64,000 nucleotides of DNA, from contig NZ_CAJYTI010000019.1 of NCBI RefSeq assembly GCF_913777625.1, positions 34,484 to 98,483 on the forward strand, given 5' to 3'. Origin of the DNA: an uncultured Sphingomonas sp. Lineage in GTDB: Bacteria > Pseudomonadota > Alphaproteobacteria > Sphingomonadales > Sphingomonadaceae. Of the stretch, positions 35,109 through 44,747 are shown in pieces. Each line of letters opens with the position of its first letter. The first letter of the stretch is position 1. A program made the translations under genes and the position numbers. The notes below the pieces were generated by a model, which was not told the DNA's origin, did not search any database, and saw only the letters and a list, made by a program, of their open reading frames with translations.

Positions 35109-36425
35109 ATGGTCCCCCGTTATGCCCGCGCCGCGATGACCGACATCTGGTCGCCCGAGACGCGCCTCGCCATCTGGTTCGAGATCGAGGCGCACGCCAC
35201 GCAGGCGCTCGCCGACCTCGGCGTGGTGCCGCAGAGCGCGGCCAAGGCGCTGTGGGACTGGTGGGCGACGAAGCCGGCGATCGACGTCGCCGCGATCGAC
35301 GCGATCGAGGCGGTGACCAAGCACGACGTGATCGCCTTCCTCACCTGGGTGGCCGAGCAGGTCGGCGAGGAAGCCCGCTTCATGCACCAGGGCATGACCA
35401 GCTCCGACGTGCTCGACACCTGCCTCGCGGTACAGCTCGCCCGCGCCAGCGACCTGCTGCTGGCCGATATCGACGCGCTGCTGGACGTGCTGGAGCGCCG
35501 CGCCCGCGAGCACAAGATGACCCCGACGATCGGCCGCAGCCACGGCATCCATGCCGAGCCGGTGACCTTCGGCCTCAAGCTCGCCGAGGCCCATGCCGAG
35601 TTCCAGCGCAACAAGGCACGCCTGCTCGCCGCCCGCGCCGACATCGCCACCTGCGCGATCTCGGGTGCCGTCGGCACCTTCGCCAATATCGATCCGCGCG
35701 TCGAAGCGCATGTCGCCGAGAAGCTCGGCCTGTCGGTGGAGCCGGTCTCGACCCAGGTGATCCCGCGCGATCGTCACGCGATGTTCTTCGCCACGCTGGG
35801 CGTGATCGCTTCGTCGATCGAGCGCCTCGCGGTGGAAATCCGTCACCTCCAGCGCACCGAAGTGCTGGAGGCGGAAGAGTATTTCTCGCCGGGCCAGAAG
35901 GGCTCGTCGGCCATGCCGCACAAGCGCAACCCGGTGCTGACCGAGAACCTGACCGGTCTCGCCCGCATGGTGCGCGGCTATGTCACCCCGGCGCTCGAGA
36001 ATGTGGCGCTGTGGCACGAGCGCGACATCAGCCACTCCTCGGTCGAGCGCTATATCGGCCCGGACGCGACGATCACCCTCGACTTCGCACTGGCCCGCCT
36101 CACCGGCGTGGTCGACAAGCTGCTGGTCTATCCGGTGCGCATGCAGAAGAATCTCGATCGCATGGGCGGCCTGGTCCATTCCCAGCGCGTGCTGCTGGCG
36201 CTGACCCAGGCGGGCGTGAGCCGCGAGGACGCGTATCGCCTCGTCCAGCGCAACGCGATGAAGGTGTGGGAATCGGACGGCGAACTGTCGCTGATGGAGC
36301 TGCTCAAGGCCGATCCCGAAGTCACCGCGGCGCTCAGCCCGGAAGTCATCGAAGAAAAGTTCGACCTCGGCTATCACTATCGCCATGTCGACACGATCTT
36401 CGCGCGGGTATTCGGCGCCGCGTAA
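35109..36425 (+). CDS. purB: Adenylosuccinate lyase
   Basis: 438 residues, a full-length short-type PurB of the fumarase/aspartase superfamily. The superfamily signature SSAMPHKRNP is at 266-275. The conserved TSSDV and GRSHGIHAEP regions are present (MTSSDVLDTCLAVQ; IGRSHGIHAEPVTFGLK). The enzyme makes fumarate and AMP from adenylosuccinate, and fumarate and AICAR from SAICAR, in the cytosol. The start is ATG 35109 with GAAGGA upstream. An inverted repeat at 36454-36488 may terminate it. Confidence 0.97.
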   Translation: MVPRYARAAMTDIWSPETRLAIWFEIEAHATQALADLGVVPQSAAKALWDWWATKPAIDVAAIDAIEAVTKHDVIAFLTWVAEQVGEEARFMHQGMTSSDVLDTCLAVQLARASDLLLADIDALLDVLERRAREHKMTPTIGRSHGIHAEPVTFGLKLAEAHAEFQRNKARLLAARADIATCAISGAVGTFANIDPRVEAHVAEKLGLSVEPVSTQVIPRDRHAMFFATLGVIASSIERLAVEIRHLQRTEVLEAEEYFSPGQKGSSAMPHKRNPVLTENLTGLARMVRGYVTPALENVALWHERDISHSSVERYIGPDATITLDFALARLTGVVDKLLVYPVRMQKNLDRMGGLVHSQRVLLALTQAGVSREDAYRLVQRNAMKVWESDGELSLMELLKADPEVTAALSPEVIEEKFDLGYHYRHVDTIFARVFGAA

Positions 36426-36453
36426 CTGAGGCCGGTTCGGTCCTATTGGAACA

Positions 36454-36488
36454 GATCCACGGCGGGTGATTTCTGCTTGCCGTGGATC
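36454..36488 (+). terminator. Inverted repeat after purB and before the heme oxygenase gene
   Basis: GATCCACGGC (36454-36463) and GCCGTGGATC (36479-36488) form a perfect 10-bp stem with a 15-nt loop, followed by GCCGCCTTTTC. It may be the purB terminator, or a leader element of the heme oxygenase gene that starts 25 nt later. The loop is long for a standard terminator. Confidence 0.5.
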
Positions 36489-36513
36489 GCCGCCTTTTCA
36501 ACAATACACCCGT

Positions 36514-37059
36514 ATGAACGCCGCACATCTCCGATTGCGGGAGGCGACGGGTGCCGCCCATGCGCGGGTCGATGCGCTGTTCAGCCGGTTCGATCTGGCG
36601 CGTCGCGACGACTATGCCGGCTTGCTTGCCGCGCATGCCGAGGCGCTGTTGCCGGTGGAGGCAATGCTCAACCGCAGTGGCGCGGAGTCCATCACCGACG
36701 ACTGGTCGCAGCGCCGTCGCGCCGGCGTGATCCAGGTGGATCTAGACGCGTTGGGCATCGAGGTGCCGGCAATGGACGCCTCAGCCGAGCTTGCCCCGGC
36801 AGCCGCCATGGCAGGCATGCTCTACGTCCTCGAAGGGTCGCGTCTTGGCGGGCGCTTCCTTGCGCGCAACATTCCCGAAAGCTGGCCGCGCGCCTATTTG
36901 GGTAGTCAGCAACCACCGCATATGTGGCGGGAATTGCTGGCGAAACTGGATTCGATCCTGTACGAGCCCGAGGCATTGGAAATTGCCGTAACCGCCGCCA
37001 ACCAGACCTTCGGGCGGTTCGAGGCTGCCGGCACGAAATGGCTGGCGAAAGTAGTCTGA
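36514..37059 (+). CDS. bphO: Heme oxygenase (biliverdin-producing, BphO)
   Basis: 181 residues, typical for bacterial heme oxygenases in phytochrome operons. The proximal heme-ligand His is His16 in REATGAAHARVDAL, and the distal helix is YVLEGSRLGGRFLARNI with the Gly-rich bend. The enzyme opens heme to biliverdin, iron and CO with electrons from a ferredoxin or reductase. The stop is immediately followed by the GTG start of the bacteriophytochrome gene, showing it supplies the chromophore. ATG 36514 is chosen; the upstream frame from 36466 includes the preceding hairpin. Confidence 0.92.
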   Translation: MNAAHLRLREATGAAHARVDALFSRFDLARRDDYAGLLAAHAEALLPVEAMLNRSGAESITDDWSQRRRAGVIQVDLDALGIEVPAMDASAELAPAAAMAGMLYVLEGSRLGGRFLARNIPESWPRAYLGSQQPPHMWRELLAKLDSILYEPEALEIAVTAANQTFGRFEAAGTKWLAKVV

Positions 37060-39630
37060 GTGAGTGACGGCGTTTTTCAGGTCGACCTGACCAATTGCGA
37101 TCGCGAACCCATCCACCAGTTGGGCGCGATTCAGCCCTTCGGCTTCCTGATCGCCTTTTCCAGCGACTGGCTGATCAAGCGCGCCTCCGCGAACGTCGAC
37201 CAGCATTTCGACATGCCTGCCGAAGAGATGCTCGGAAGCCATGTCAGCGACTATCTGGAAGACGATGCGATCCACGCGCTGCGCAACCGGCTGACGCTGC
37301 TGCGCGGCGACGATGCGCTGGAGCGCATCTTCCACGTCAAGGCGCTGCGGACGCGCGCGCGGACCTATGACCTCGCGCTCCACATGGTCGGCGACACCAT
37401 CGTGGTGGAGGGGGAACCCTGCACCACGGACGTCGCAGGCGACGCGGGCAGCACGCTGCGGGCGATGATGGGGCGGCTGGACGAGAAGGAAACGTTGGCC
37501 GACTTCTTCCGCGAAGGCGCCCGGCAGGTCCGCGCGCTGACCGGGTTCGACCGCGTGATGGTCTATCGCTTCGAACGCGACGGATCGGGCGTGGTGGTGG
37601 CCGAGGCTGCACGCAGCGGCATCGGCAGCTTCCTCGACCTGCGTTATCCGGCCAGCGACATCCCGCAACAGGCGCGCAAGCTCTATCTGCGCACGCCGTT
37701 CCGGATCATCGCCGATGTCCATGCGGCGCCGGTGCCGATCGTGCCGGCGCGCGACGAATTCGGCGCGCCGCTCGACCTGTCACTGTCGGTGTTGCGCTCC
37801 GTCTCGCCGATCCACATCGAGTATCTGAAGAACATGGGGGTGCGCGCCTCCATGTCGATCTCGATCATCGTCGAGGGCAAGCTCTGGGGCCTGTTTGCCT
37901 GCCACCATTATGGCGGCCCTCGCTGCCCCGGTTTCGAGCGACGCTCGATGGCCGAGCTGTTCGGCCAAATGTTCGCGCTCAAGCTAGAGAGCCGCGAGCG
38001 CAAGGCGCTGTCCGCCTATGAGGCGGCGGCGCGCGCGACCAGCGACCGGCTGCTGGCAGCCGTGGCGGGCGATCACGGCCTGCTCGACGATCCCGAATGG
38101 CTGGGCAGCAAGCTGCGCGAGGTGGTGCCGTGCGACGGCATCGCCATCTGGATCGGCGGCAAGGTGGCGTTCAGCGGCATCACGCCGCCGCCCTCTTCCT
38201 TCGCCTCGATCACGCGCCGGTTGAACGCGATGGCGGCCGGCCGCGTCTTCGCGACGGACCATCTCGCGGAAGTGCTGCCGCAGGCGGCGGAGTACGCCGA
38301 TGTCGGCGCCGGGTTGCTTGCCATCCCGATCAGTCGTTCCCCCCGCGACTATGTGATGCTGTTCCGCCAGGAACTGGTGCGCACGGTCAACTGGGGCGGC
38401 GATCCGCACAAGCCGGTGGAACTGGGGCCGCACGGCGCGCGCCTCACCCCTCGGCAGAGTTTCGAGACGTGGAGCCAGGAAGTCCGTGGCCGCTCGCTGC
38501 CCTTCACCGAAGTGGAACTGCGCGTGGCGGAGGTGCTGCGTGCCTCGCTGATCGAGGTGGTGCTGCGCCTGTCCGACGATGCCCAGGAGGAGCGGCAGCG
38601 CGCCTCCGAGCGGCAGGAACTGCTGATCGCCGAACTCAACCACCGGGTGCGCAACATCCTGGGGCTGATTCGCGGCCTCGTCCGCCAGTCGCGCGCGCCG
38701 GGCGCGGATACCAGCACCTATATCCGCATGCTCGAAGGGCGGATCGAGGCGCTCGCCCGCGCGCACGACCAGATCACCGAGGACAATTGGAGCCCGGCCC
38801 CCCTCGGTCGGCTGCTGCGCACCGAGGCGGCGGCCTATCTCGGCGGGCGCTCGGGCCGGCTGGAACAGGACGGGCCGATGGTGCTGCTCCGCCCTGCGGC
38901 CTTCTCGACGCTGGCGCTGGTGTTCCACGAGCTGATGACCAACTCCGCCAAATATGGCGCGCTGTCGGACAGCGGCACGGTGTCGGTGCGCTGGTGGCTC
39001 GATCCGGAGGGCGATTGCCGGATCGAATGGCGCGAGCGCGGCGGTCCCGCCGTGCAGCCGCCGACCCGCCAGGGCTTCGGCACCACCATCATCCAGCGCT
39101 CGGTGCCCTATGACCTGGGCGGCAAGGCGACGGTGCGCTACCCGCTCACCGGCTTGGAGGCGGAGTTCTGCATCCCGGCCCGGCACGTGGTGCTGGACGG
39201 CGACGCGGCGGCCAAGCACGCGCGGGACATCGAGGAGCCGATTTCGGTGCCGAGCGCGGGCGAGATGCGACAGGTGCTGAACGGTGCCGTCCTGCTGGTC
39301 GAGGACAGCCTGATCATTGCGATGGATGCCGAGGATATCCTGCTGCGTCTTGGCGCCGAACGCGTCGTGACCGCGTCGTCGGTGGATGGCGCGCTGGAGG
39401 AGCTGGCGGTCGAGCGCTTCGGCGTGGCGATCCTCGACGTCAACCTCGGTGCCGAGACCAGCCTGCCGATTGCCGATCGTCTGCGCGCGGAGGGCATCCC
39501 CTACGCGTTCGCGACCGGCTATGGCGAGCAGCTGCAGCTGGATGCCGCGCATGCCGGGGTGCCGGTGCTGCAGAAGCCCTACACCGCCGTGAACATGGCC
39601 CGGATGCTGGAGGGGTTGCTGGAGGGGTAG
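37060..39630 (+). CDS. bphP: Bacteriophytochrome histidine kinase (PAS-GAF-PHY-HWE kinase-REC)
   Basis: 856 residues from GTG 37060, placed directly after the bphO stop. The biliverdin-binding Cys13 is in the N-terminal LTNCDREPIHQLG, followed by a PAS domain. The GAF domain has PASDIPQQARKLYLR and SPIHIEYLKNMGVRASM. The PHY domain has the tongue motif PRQSF, with TWSQEVRG. The kinase is of the HWE class: phospho-acceptor His528 in AELNHRVRNILGL, FHELMTNSAKYGAL and the WxE motif (W657). A C-terminal receiver has phospho-acceptor Asp793 and the KPYT lysine. It converts red/far-red light into phosphorylation of its receiver or a partner. Confidence 0.96.
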   Translation: MSDGVFQVDLTNCDREPIHQLGAIQPFGFLIAFSSDWLIKRASANVDQHFDMPAEEMLGSHVSDYLEDDAIHALRNRLTLLRGDDALERIFHVKALRTRARTYDLALHMVGDTIVVEGEPCTTDVAGDAGSTLRAMMGRLDEKETLADFFREGARQVRALTGFDRVMVYRFERDGSGVVVAEAARSGIGSFLDLRYPASDIPQQARKLYLRTPFRIIADVHAAPVPIVPARDEFGAPLDLSLSVLRSVSPIHIEYLKNMGVRASMSISIIVEGKLWGLFACHHYGGPRCPGFERRSMAELFGQMFALKLESRERKALSAYEAAARATSDRLLAAVAGDHGLLDDPEWLGSKLREVVPCDGIAIWIGGKVAFSGITPPPSSFASITRRLNAMAAGRVFATDHLAEVLPQAAEYADVGAGLLAIPISRSPRDYVMLFRQELVRTVNWGGDPHKPVELGPHGARLTPRQSFETWSQEVRGRSLPFTEVELRVAEVLRASLIEVVLRLSDDAQEERQRASERQELLIAELNHRVRNILGLIRGLVRQSRAPGADTSTYIRMLEGRIEALARAHDQITEDNWSPAPLGRLLRTEAAAYLGGRSGRLEQDGPMVLLRPAAFSTLALVFHELMTNSAKYGALSDSGTVSVRWWLDPEGDCRIEWRERGGPAVQPPTRQGFGTTIIQRSVPYDLGGKATVRYPLTGLEAEFCIPARHVVLDGDAAAKHARDIEEPISVPSAGEMRQVLNGAVLLVEDSLIIAMDAEDILLRLGAERVVTASSVDGALEELAVERFGVAILDVNLGAETSLPIADRLRAEGIPYAFATGYGEQLQLDAAHAGVPVLQKPYTAVNMARMLEGLLEG

Positions 39631-39693
39631 GGCCTGGCAGCGGACCTCATCCTCCCCCCAGGGCAAGACTATCGCCTCTGCACAAGGTACTTC

Positions 39694-39719
39694 GTCATCC
39701 CGGCGAAAGCCGGGATGAC
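39694..39719. repeat. GTCATCCCGGCG palindrome, single copy
   Basis: A 26-nt hairpin sequence beginning GTCATCCCGG and ending CCGGGATGAC, with the stem arms closed by a short AAA-containing loop. It is the same repeat family as at 7705-7801 and 55822-55915. It lies after bphP and before the convergent cupin gene. The 162-nt gap (39631-39792) also carries the CATCCTCCCCCCAGGGCAA segment that resembles 7658-7682. Confidence 0.75.
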
Positions 39720-39792
39720 AATCGCGTTGAACCGCCGCCCCTTCGCTTTCTGTGCGAATGCCCTCGCGGCCAGGAAGGGCTCGGGTCTGTGC

Positions 39793-40278
39793 TCACTGCC
39801 CCTTGGGCAGCTTGATCCCCAGCAACACCAGCCGTTCGCCGGTGATCCCGAACCAGTGCGGTACGCCGGCCGGCACCAAGATGACGTCGCCGGGGCCAAG
39901 CGTCCGCGTCGTGCCGCCCTCGATCCGGCTGCCTTCCACCAGCGTGGGGTTGCGCGTCTCGCGATCGGGCATCGTGCCGCCGGACACCAGCGTGCCTCTG
40001 CCTTCCAGCACGATCGCATATTCGGCCTGGTCGGGGTGGACGGCCGGCTTGCCGGGCTTTTTCCAGATCTCGATCGCCGCCACGTTGCTGCCGTCGCGTA
40101 CCACCGGCTTCCAGGCGAAGCCCTGGCCGGGCTTCATCTCCGTCAGCATCGCCTGGAGCTGGGCCTGCACGTCCTTCCCGCCGACAAAGGCCGTAGGATA
40201 CGCGACGGTCTGCGCGACGGCGGCGACGGCGATGGCGAGCAGCGGGGCGGCCGCGAGGGCGCTGAGCAGGATCTTCAC
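39793..40278 (-). CDS. Secreted cupin-domain protein
   Basis: 161 residues from GTG 40278, with AGGGAGAG just upstream. The signal peptide (ILLSALAAAPLLAIAVAAVAQ) is followed by a single cupin barrel: KPAVHPDQAEYAIVLEGRGTLVSGG and, in the second motif, GDVILVPAGVPHWFGI. The metal ligands His/Glu/His are present in part (VHPDQAEYA, PHWF). The function is unknown and could be a small-molecule dioxygenase or sensor. It is convergent with bphP and lies just downstream of the LysR gene on the same strand. Confidence 0.85.
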   Translation of the reverse strand: MKILLSALAAAPLLAIAVAAVAQTVAYPTAFVGGKDVQAQLQAMLTEMKPGQGFAWKPVVRDGSNVAAIEIWKKPGKPAVHPDQAEYAIVLEGRGTLVSGGTMPDRETRNPTLVEGSRIEGGTTRTLGPGDVILVPAGVPHWFGITGERLVLLGIKLPKGQ

Positions 40279-40345
40279 GGCAACTCTCCCTGTAGTTGAT
40301 TGAGAACGCTGGGCGTTCGCCGCGAACCAGCTTGCCACAGCCGGG

Positions 40346-41239
40346 TCAGCCCCGCCAGCGCAGCCGCTCGACCAGCAGCGCAAAGGCGGGTGTCGGCTGG
40401 CGGCGGCTGGGGTAATAGAGATGGTAGCCGGCGAAGGGCGGCGAGAAGCGGGTCAGCACCGCCTCCAGCGCGCCGCTGTCGAGATGCGACCGTACCACCG
40501 CGTCGGGCAGGCAGGCGATGCCGAAGCCGTCGATCGCCGCGCGCAGGATCGGAAAGACCGAGGAGAAGGTGAGCGGCCCCTCCACCCGCACCTTGCGCTC
40601 GCGGCCGCCTTCCTCGAACTCCCAGGCGTAGAGGCCGCCATAGGTGGGCAGGCGCAGGTTGATGCACGCATGGCTGGTGAGGTCCTCCACCCGTTGCGGG
40701 CGGCCGGCGCGATCGAAATAGGCAGGGGAGGCGACCGCGAGCATGCGCGCATCCGGGCCGATCGGCACCGCCACCATGTCCTTGGCGATGATGTCGCCGA
40801 AGCGCACACCTGCGTCGAAGCGTTCGGCGACGATGTCGGTCAGGCGATAGTCGCTGTCGATCTCGACCCGGATGTCCGGAAATTCGCGCAGGATCGGCGC
40901 GAGGCGTGGCCATAGCAGGGTCTTCAGCGAATGTTCGTCCGCACTGATCCGCACCAGCCCCGCCGGCTTCTCGCGCAGCGCGCTGAGCGCCGCCACCTCG
41001 GCTTCGATCTCGTCCAGTCGCGGGGCCAGCGTCGCGAACAGTCGTTCGCCCGCTTCGGTGAGGCTCACGCTCCGCGTCGTGCGGTGGAGCAGCCGCACGC
41101 CCAGCCGCTCCTCCAGCCCGCGCATCGCATGGCTGAGCGCCGAGGGCGTGACGCCACTCTGCGCGGCGGCACGCGTGAAGCTGCGCTGCCGGGCAACCGC
41201 CAGGAAGGCGGCGAGTTCGGAAAGGTGCTGGCGGTTCAT
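40346..41239 (-). CDS. LysR-family transcriptional regulator
   Basis: 297 residues. The winged helix-turn-helix is SFTRAAAQSGVTPSALSHAMRGLEERLGVRLLHRTTRSVSLTEAGERL, followed by the linker helix and a two-lobe effector domain ending in HLYYPSRRQPTPAFALLVERL. It matches the CrgA/AaeR-like subgroup that represses or activates neighbouring oxidoreductase genes. It diverges from a cupin and a zinc alcohol dehydrogenase gene, its likely targets, with a 105-nt intergenic region. An autoregulated site may be the short palindrome at 41243-41255. Confidence 0.94.
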   Translation of the reverse strand: MNRQHLSELAAFLAVARQRSFTRAAAQSGVTPSALSHAMRGLEERLGVRLLHRTTRSVSLTEAGERLFATLAPRLDEIEAEVAALSALREKPAGLVRISADEHSLKTLLWPRLAPILREFPDIRVEIDSDYRLTDIVAERFDAGVRFGDIIAKDMVAVPIGPDARMLAVASPAYFDRAGRPQRVEDLTSHACINLRLPTYGGLYAWEFEEGGRERKVRVEGPLTFSSVFPILRAAIDGFGIACLPDAVVRSHLDSGALEAVLTRFSPPFAGYHLYYPSRRQPTPAFALLVERLRWRG

Positions 41240-41242
41240 TGC

Positions 41243-41255
41243 TGAACCATATTCA
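41243..41255. promoter_or_regulatory. Possible LysR operator (TGAA-N5-TTCA)
   Basis: TGAA (41243-41246) and TTCA (41252-41255) form a small inverted repeat with a 5-nt AT-rich centre, just upstream of the LysR start. LysR regulators often bind short palindromes in divergent intergenic regions. It is only 8 informative bases, so chance is a real alternative. Confidence 0.3.
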
Positions 41256-41344
41256 ACACTGCATGCAGCGGCCAGCGTCTAATCCACAGAGTGTGGCGGG
41301 CTTATCTCCTGTCGAGCGCGAGTCCCGCGCCGGCAGGAGAATTC

Positions 41345-41749
41345 ATGGAACTGAAGCGCAACGGCAGCCAGCCCTCCCAGCTCGGCCCGGCCGACTGGTT
41401 CACCGGCCGTGTCCGGATCGACCCGCTGCACACTGCGCCCGCACCGGCGCGCCACGGCGTCGCCAGCGTCACCTTCGAGCCCGGCGCCCGCACCTTCTGG
41501 CATACCCATCCGCTCGGCCAGACGCTGGTCGTCCTCTCCGGCACCGGCTGGACCCAGTGCGAAGGCGAGGACATTGTCGAGATCCGCGCCGGCGACGTGG
41601 TCTGGTGCCCGCCCGGCCATCGCCACTGGCACGGCGCCAGCGCCACCACCGCGATGACCCACATCGCCATCCAGGAAGCGCTGGACGGCAAGATGGTCGA
41701 GTGGCTGGAGCCGGTGGACGAGGCAACCTATCGCGCCGGCCCGCGCTGA
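41345..41749 (+). CDS. Cupin-domain protein (mandelonitrile-lyase-like cupin)
   Basis: 134 residues from ATG 41345, with AGGAGA upstream. A single cupin has metal-binding His-rich motifs: [19 protein letters not shown] and [25 protein letters not shown]. The family resembles small cupins such as (R)-mandelonitrile lyases and carboxymuconolactone-associated cupins. The metal is likely bound by the HTH pair, a Gln and the distal His. It sits 36 nt before a zinc alcohol dehydrogenase gene and is presumably in one operon under the divergent LysR. The substrate is unknown. Confidence 0.85.
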   Translation: MELKRNGSQPSQLGPADWFTGRVRIDPLHTAPAPARHGVASVTFEPGARTFWHTHPLGQTLVVLSGTGWTQCEGEDIVEIRAGDVVWCPPGHRHWHGASATTAMTHIAIQEALDGKMVEWLEPVDEATYRAGPR

Positions 41750-41785
41750 ACCCCTTCGAACCCTATAACCAGGAGATCCTCCCCA

Positions 41786-42835
41786 ATGGCTACCAAAGCC
41801 TATGGCGCCTATGCCGCCGACAAGCCGCTTGAAGCGATGACCATCGAGCGCCGCGAACCCGGCGCGCACGACGTGCAGATCGACATCGCCTATTGCGGTG
41901 TCTGCCATTCGGACCTGCACCAGGTCCGCTCCGAATGGGACGGCACGCTCTATCCGTGCGTGCCCGGCCACGAGATCGTCGGGCGGGTCAGCGCGGTCGG
42001 CGCGCATGTCGCGAAGTTCGCGGTCGGCGATCTGGTTGGCGTCGGCTGCATGGTCGACAGCTGCCAGCATTGCGCCTCGTGCGACGAGGGGCTGGAACAA
42101 TATTGCGAAAACGGCTTTGTCGGCACCTATAACGGCCCGACGCCGGACGCCCCCGGCCACACGCTGGGCGGCTATTCGCAGCGCATCGTGGTCAGCGACA
42201 AGTTCGTGCTGAAGGTGGGCCATAGCGAGGAACAGCTCGCCGCCGTCGCGCCTTTGCTCTGCGCCGGCATCACCACCTGGTCGCCGCTGCGCCACTGGCA
42301 GGTCGGCCCGGGCAAGAAGGTGGGCATCGTCGGGATCGGCGGGCTCGGCCATATGGGCGTGAAGCTCGCCCACGCGCTGGGCGCGCATGTCGTCGCCTTC
42401 ACCACCTCGGAGAGCAAGCGCGCCGATGCGCTGGCGCTGGGCGCCGACGATGTCGTGGTCTCGCGCGATCCGGACGCGATGGCGGCGCATGCGAACAGCT
42501 TCGACTTCATCCTCGACACGGTCGCGGCCAGCCACGACCTGGACGCCTTTACCACCCTGCTGAAGCGCGACGGCACGCTGACGCTGGTGGGCGTGCCCGA
42601 GCATGCGCACCCGTCGCCCAACGTCGCCGCGCTGATCTTCAAGCGCCGCTCGATCGCCGGCTCGCTGATCGGCGGCATCGCCGAGACGCAGGAGATGCTC
42701 GATTTCTGCGCCGAGCACGGCATCGTCGCGGATATCGAGATGATCCGTGCCGAGGAGATCAACACGGCCTATGAGCGCATGCTCAAGAGCGACGTGAAGT
42801 ACCGCTTCGTTATCGACATCGCGTCGATGGGCTGA
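41786..42835 (+). CDS. Zinc-dependent NAD(P) alcohol dehydrogenase (YahK/cinnamyl-ADH type)
   Basis: 349 residues. The catalytic zinc ligands are Cys37 in CGVCHSDLH and the GHEIVGRV motif; four cysteines bind the structural zinc ([16 protein letters not shown]). The cofactor Rossmann loop is [17 protein letters not shown]. The group reduces a broad range of aldehydes with NADPH, with the family name YahK or cinnamyl-alcohol type. AGGAGA lies a few bases upstream of the ATG. It follows the cupin gene and is likely controlled by the divergent LysR. Confidence 0.93.
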   Translation: MATKAYGAYAADKPLEAMTIERREPGAHDVQIDIAYCGVCHSDLHQVRSEWDGTLYPCVPGHEIVGRVSAVGAHVAKFAVGDLVGVGCMVDSCQHCASCDEGLEQYCENGFVGTYNGPTPDAPGHTLGGYSQRIVVSDKFVLKVGHSEEQLAAVAPLLCAGITTWSPLRHWQVGPGKKVGIVGIGGLGHMGVKLAHALGAHVVAFTTSESKRADALALGADDVVVSRDPDAMAAHANSFDFILDTVAASHDLDAFTTLLKRDGTLTLVGVPEHAHPSPNVAALIFKRRSIAGSLIGGIAETQEMLDFCAEHGIVADIEMIRAEEINTAYERMLKSDVKYRFVIDIASMG

Positions 42836-42908
42836 GGCCGCGTGCAGGGGCGGCGTCCGCGTCGCCCCCGCATTTCCCTTTCCGCCGCGCACCCCCTACA
42901 TCGCGGCG

Positions 42909-43640
42909 ATGCATCTTCGCGCCGACGCCATTCTGCTCAGCGTTCGCAATCATGGCGAGCATGGCGCGATCGTGCGGGCGCTGACCGAAAGCGACGGCGT
43001 ACAGCCCGGCTATGTCCGTGGCGGCCGATCGCGCGCACTGCGCCCGGTGCTCCAGCCCGCCAACCTGATCCTCGGCGAATGGCGCGCGCGGACCGAGGAG
43101 CAGCTGGCAGGCCTCACCGTCGAACTGCTCCACAGCCGCGCGCCGCTGTTCGGCGAACCGCTGCCTGCCGCCGCGCTTGCCTGGGTGACCGCGCTCACCG
43201 CCGCGACCCTCCCCGAAGGCCTGCCCTATCCGCGACTCCATGCGGCGCTCGGCGGCGTGCTCGATGCGATCGAGGCGGCGCCCGCCGCGCGGGGCTGGGC
43301 GGTGGCGCTCGTGCGGTACGAGCTGCTGCTGCTCGCCGAGCTCGGTTTTGGTCTTGATCTGGAACGCTGCGCGGCGACCGGGGGGACCGAGGAGCTTGCC
43401 TTTGTCAGCCCCAAGAGCGGCATCGCGGTGAGCCGGATCGGTGCCACGGGCTATGAGAATCGCCTGCTCGCCTTGCCGCCCTTCCTCACCGAGGGCGGCG
43501 CGGCGGACTGGGAGGATATTCTGGCAGGGCTCCGCCTGACCGGCCATTTCCTGGCGCGCGATCTGCTGATCGGCCGGGGCGCCGATCTGTTGGCGGCGCG
43601 TGTCCGGCTGGTGGACCGCTTGTTGCGGGCGGTTGCATAA
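42909..43640 (+). CDS. recO: DNA repair protein RecO
   Basis: 243 residues. The N-terminal OB-fold carries the typical [28 protein letters not shown], followed by [34 protein letters not shown]. The C-terminal helical domain is standard, but the zinc-binding cysteine cluster of some RecO proteins is absent. RecO with RecR loads RecA onto single-stranded DNA during gap repair. ATG 42909 follows the ADH gene by 73 nt. The leuB gene begins 54 nt later. Confidence 0.9.
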   Translation: MHLRADAILLSVRNHGEHGAIVRALTESDGVQPGYVRGGRSRALRPVLQPANLILGEWRARTEEQLAGLTVELLHSRAPLFGEPLPAAALAWVTALTAATLPEGLPYPRLHAALGGVLDAIEAAPAARGWAVALVRYELLLLAELGFGLDLERCAATGGTEELAFVSPKSGIAVSRIGATGYENRLLALPPFLTEGGAADWEDILAGLRLTGHFLARDLLIGRGADLLAARVRLVDRLLRAVA

Positions 43641-43694
43641 ACCCGCCCCGGGCGGCTAAGCGGCGCGCAGTCTAGGTGCTGCGTGAGGGTTCGG

Positions 43695-44747
43695 ATGTCG
43701 CTGATTGCTGTGTTGCCGGGGGATGGGATCGGCCCTGAAGTCACGCGCGAAGCCCGCCGCGTCCTCGAAGCGCTCAACCTCGATCTCCAGTTCGAGGAAG
43801 CGCCGGTCGGTGGCGCCGCCTATCTCGCCGCGGGCCATCCGCTGCCGGAAGCCACGCTGAACCTCGTCAAGCGCGCCGATGCGGTGCTGTTCGGCGCGAT
43901 CGGCGATCCGCGCTTCGAGAAGCTGGAACGTCACCTGCGTCCCGAAGCGGCGCTGCTCGGCATCCGCAAGGCGCTGGGGCTGTTCGCCAATCTCCGCCCG
44001 GCCACGCTGTTCCCCGGCCTGGAGGACGCCTCGCCGCTCAAGCCCGAGGTGGTGAACGGCCTCGACGTGGTGATCGTCCGCGAACTGATCGGCGACGTCT
44101 ATTTCGGCGAGAAGGGCCTGCGCACCACGCCCGAAGGCCTGCGCCAGGGCTATGACGTAATGAGCTACAACGAGGAAGAAGTGACGCGCATCGCCCGCGT
44201 CGGCTTCGAGATGGCCAAGCGCCGCCGCAGGAAGCTCTGCTCGGTCGACAAGGCCAATGTGCTCGAGACCTCGCAGCTGTGGCGCGACGTCGTCACCGCG
44301 ATGGCGACCGAGTATCCGGACGTCGAGCTGACCCATATGTATGTCGACAATGCCGCGATGCAGCTGGTGCGCGCGCCGGCCAGCTTCGACGTGATCGTCA
44401 CCGGCAATTTGTTCGGCGACATCCTCAGCGATCAGGCGAGCATGTGCGCCGGATCGATCGGCATGCTGCCCTCGGCCTCGCTCGCCGCCTGGTCGGGCGC
44501 GAACGGCATGTACGAGCCGATCCACGGCAGCGCGCCGGACATTGCCGGGCAGGGCAAGGCGAACCCTTGCGCCGCCATCCTTTCCGCGGCCATGCTGCTG
44601 CGGCACTCGCTGGCCGACGAAGCATCGGCGCAGCGCATAGAAAAAGCGGTTGCCGCAGCGCTCGCCAAGGGCGCGCGGACGGCCGATCTCGGGGGTACCC
44701 TCTCAACCGCCGCCATGGGGGACGCGGTGCTGCTGGAGCTTCAGTGA
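43695..44747 (+). CDS. leuB: 3-isopropylmalate dehydrogenase
   Basis: 350 residues from ATG 43695, with GAGGG upstream; GTG 43683 is an alternative start. It matches Leu[22 protein letters not shown], the substrate arginines in [21 protein letters not shown], and the metal and NAD site [27 protein letters not shown]. The [18 protein letters not shown] signature is at the end. It oxidises and decarboxylates 3-isopropylmalate in leucine synthesis. The last 4 nt overlap the glycosyltransferase start (GTGA). Confidence 0.96.
   Translation: MSLIAVLPGDGIGPEVTREARRVLEALNLDLQFEEAPVGGAAYLAAGHPLPEATLNLVKRADAVLFGAIGDPRFEKLERHLRPEAALLGIRKALGLFANLRPATLFPGLEDASPLKPEVVNGLDVVIVRELIGDVYFGEKGLRTTPEGLRQGYDVMSYNEEEVTRIARVGFEMAKRRRRKLCSVDKANVLETSQLWRDVVTAMATEYPDVELTHMYVDNAAMQLVRAPASFDVIVTGNLFGDILSDQASMCAGSIGMLPSASLAAWSGANGMYEPIHGSAPDIAGQGKANPCAAILSAAMLLRHSLADEASAQRIEKAVAAALAKGARTADLGGTLSTAAMGDAVLLELQ

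Noticed and set aside
42909..43640. Broken recO because cysteine zinc ligands are missing
   Set aside because: Many RecO proteins lack a zinc motif, and the frame is full length without a stop or shift.
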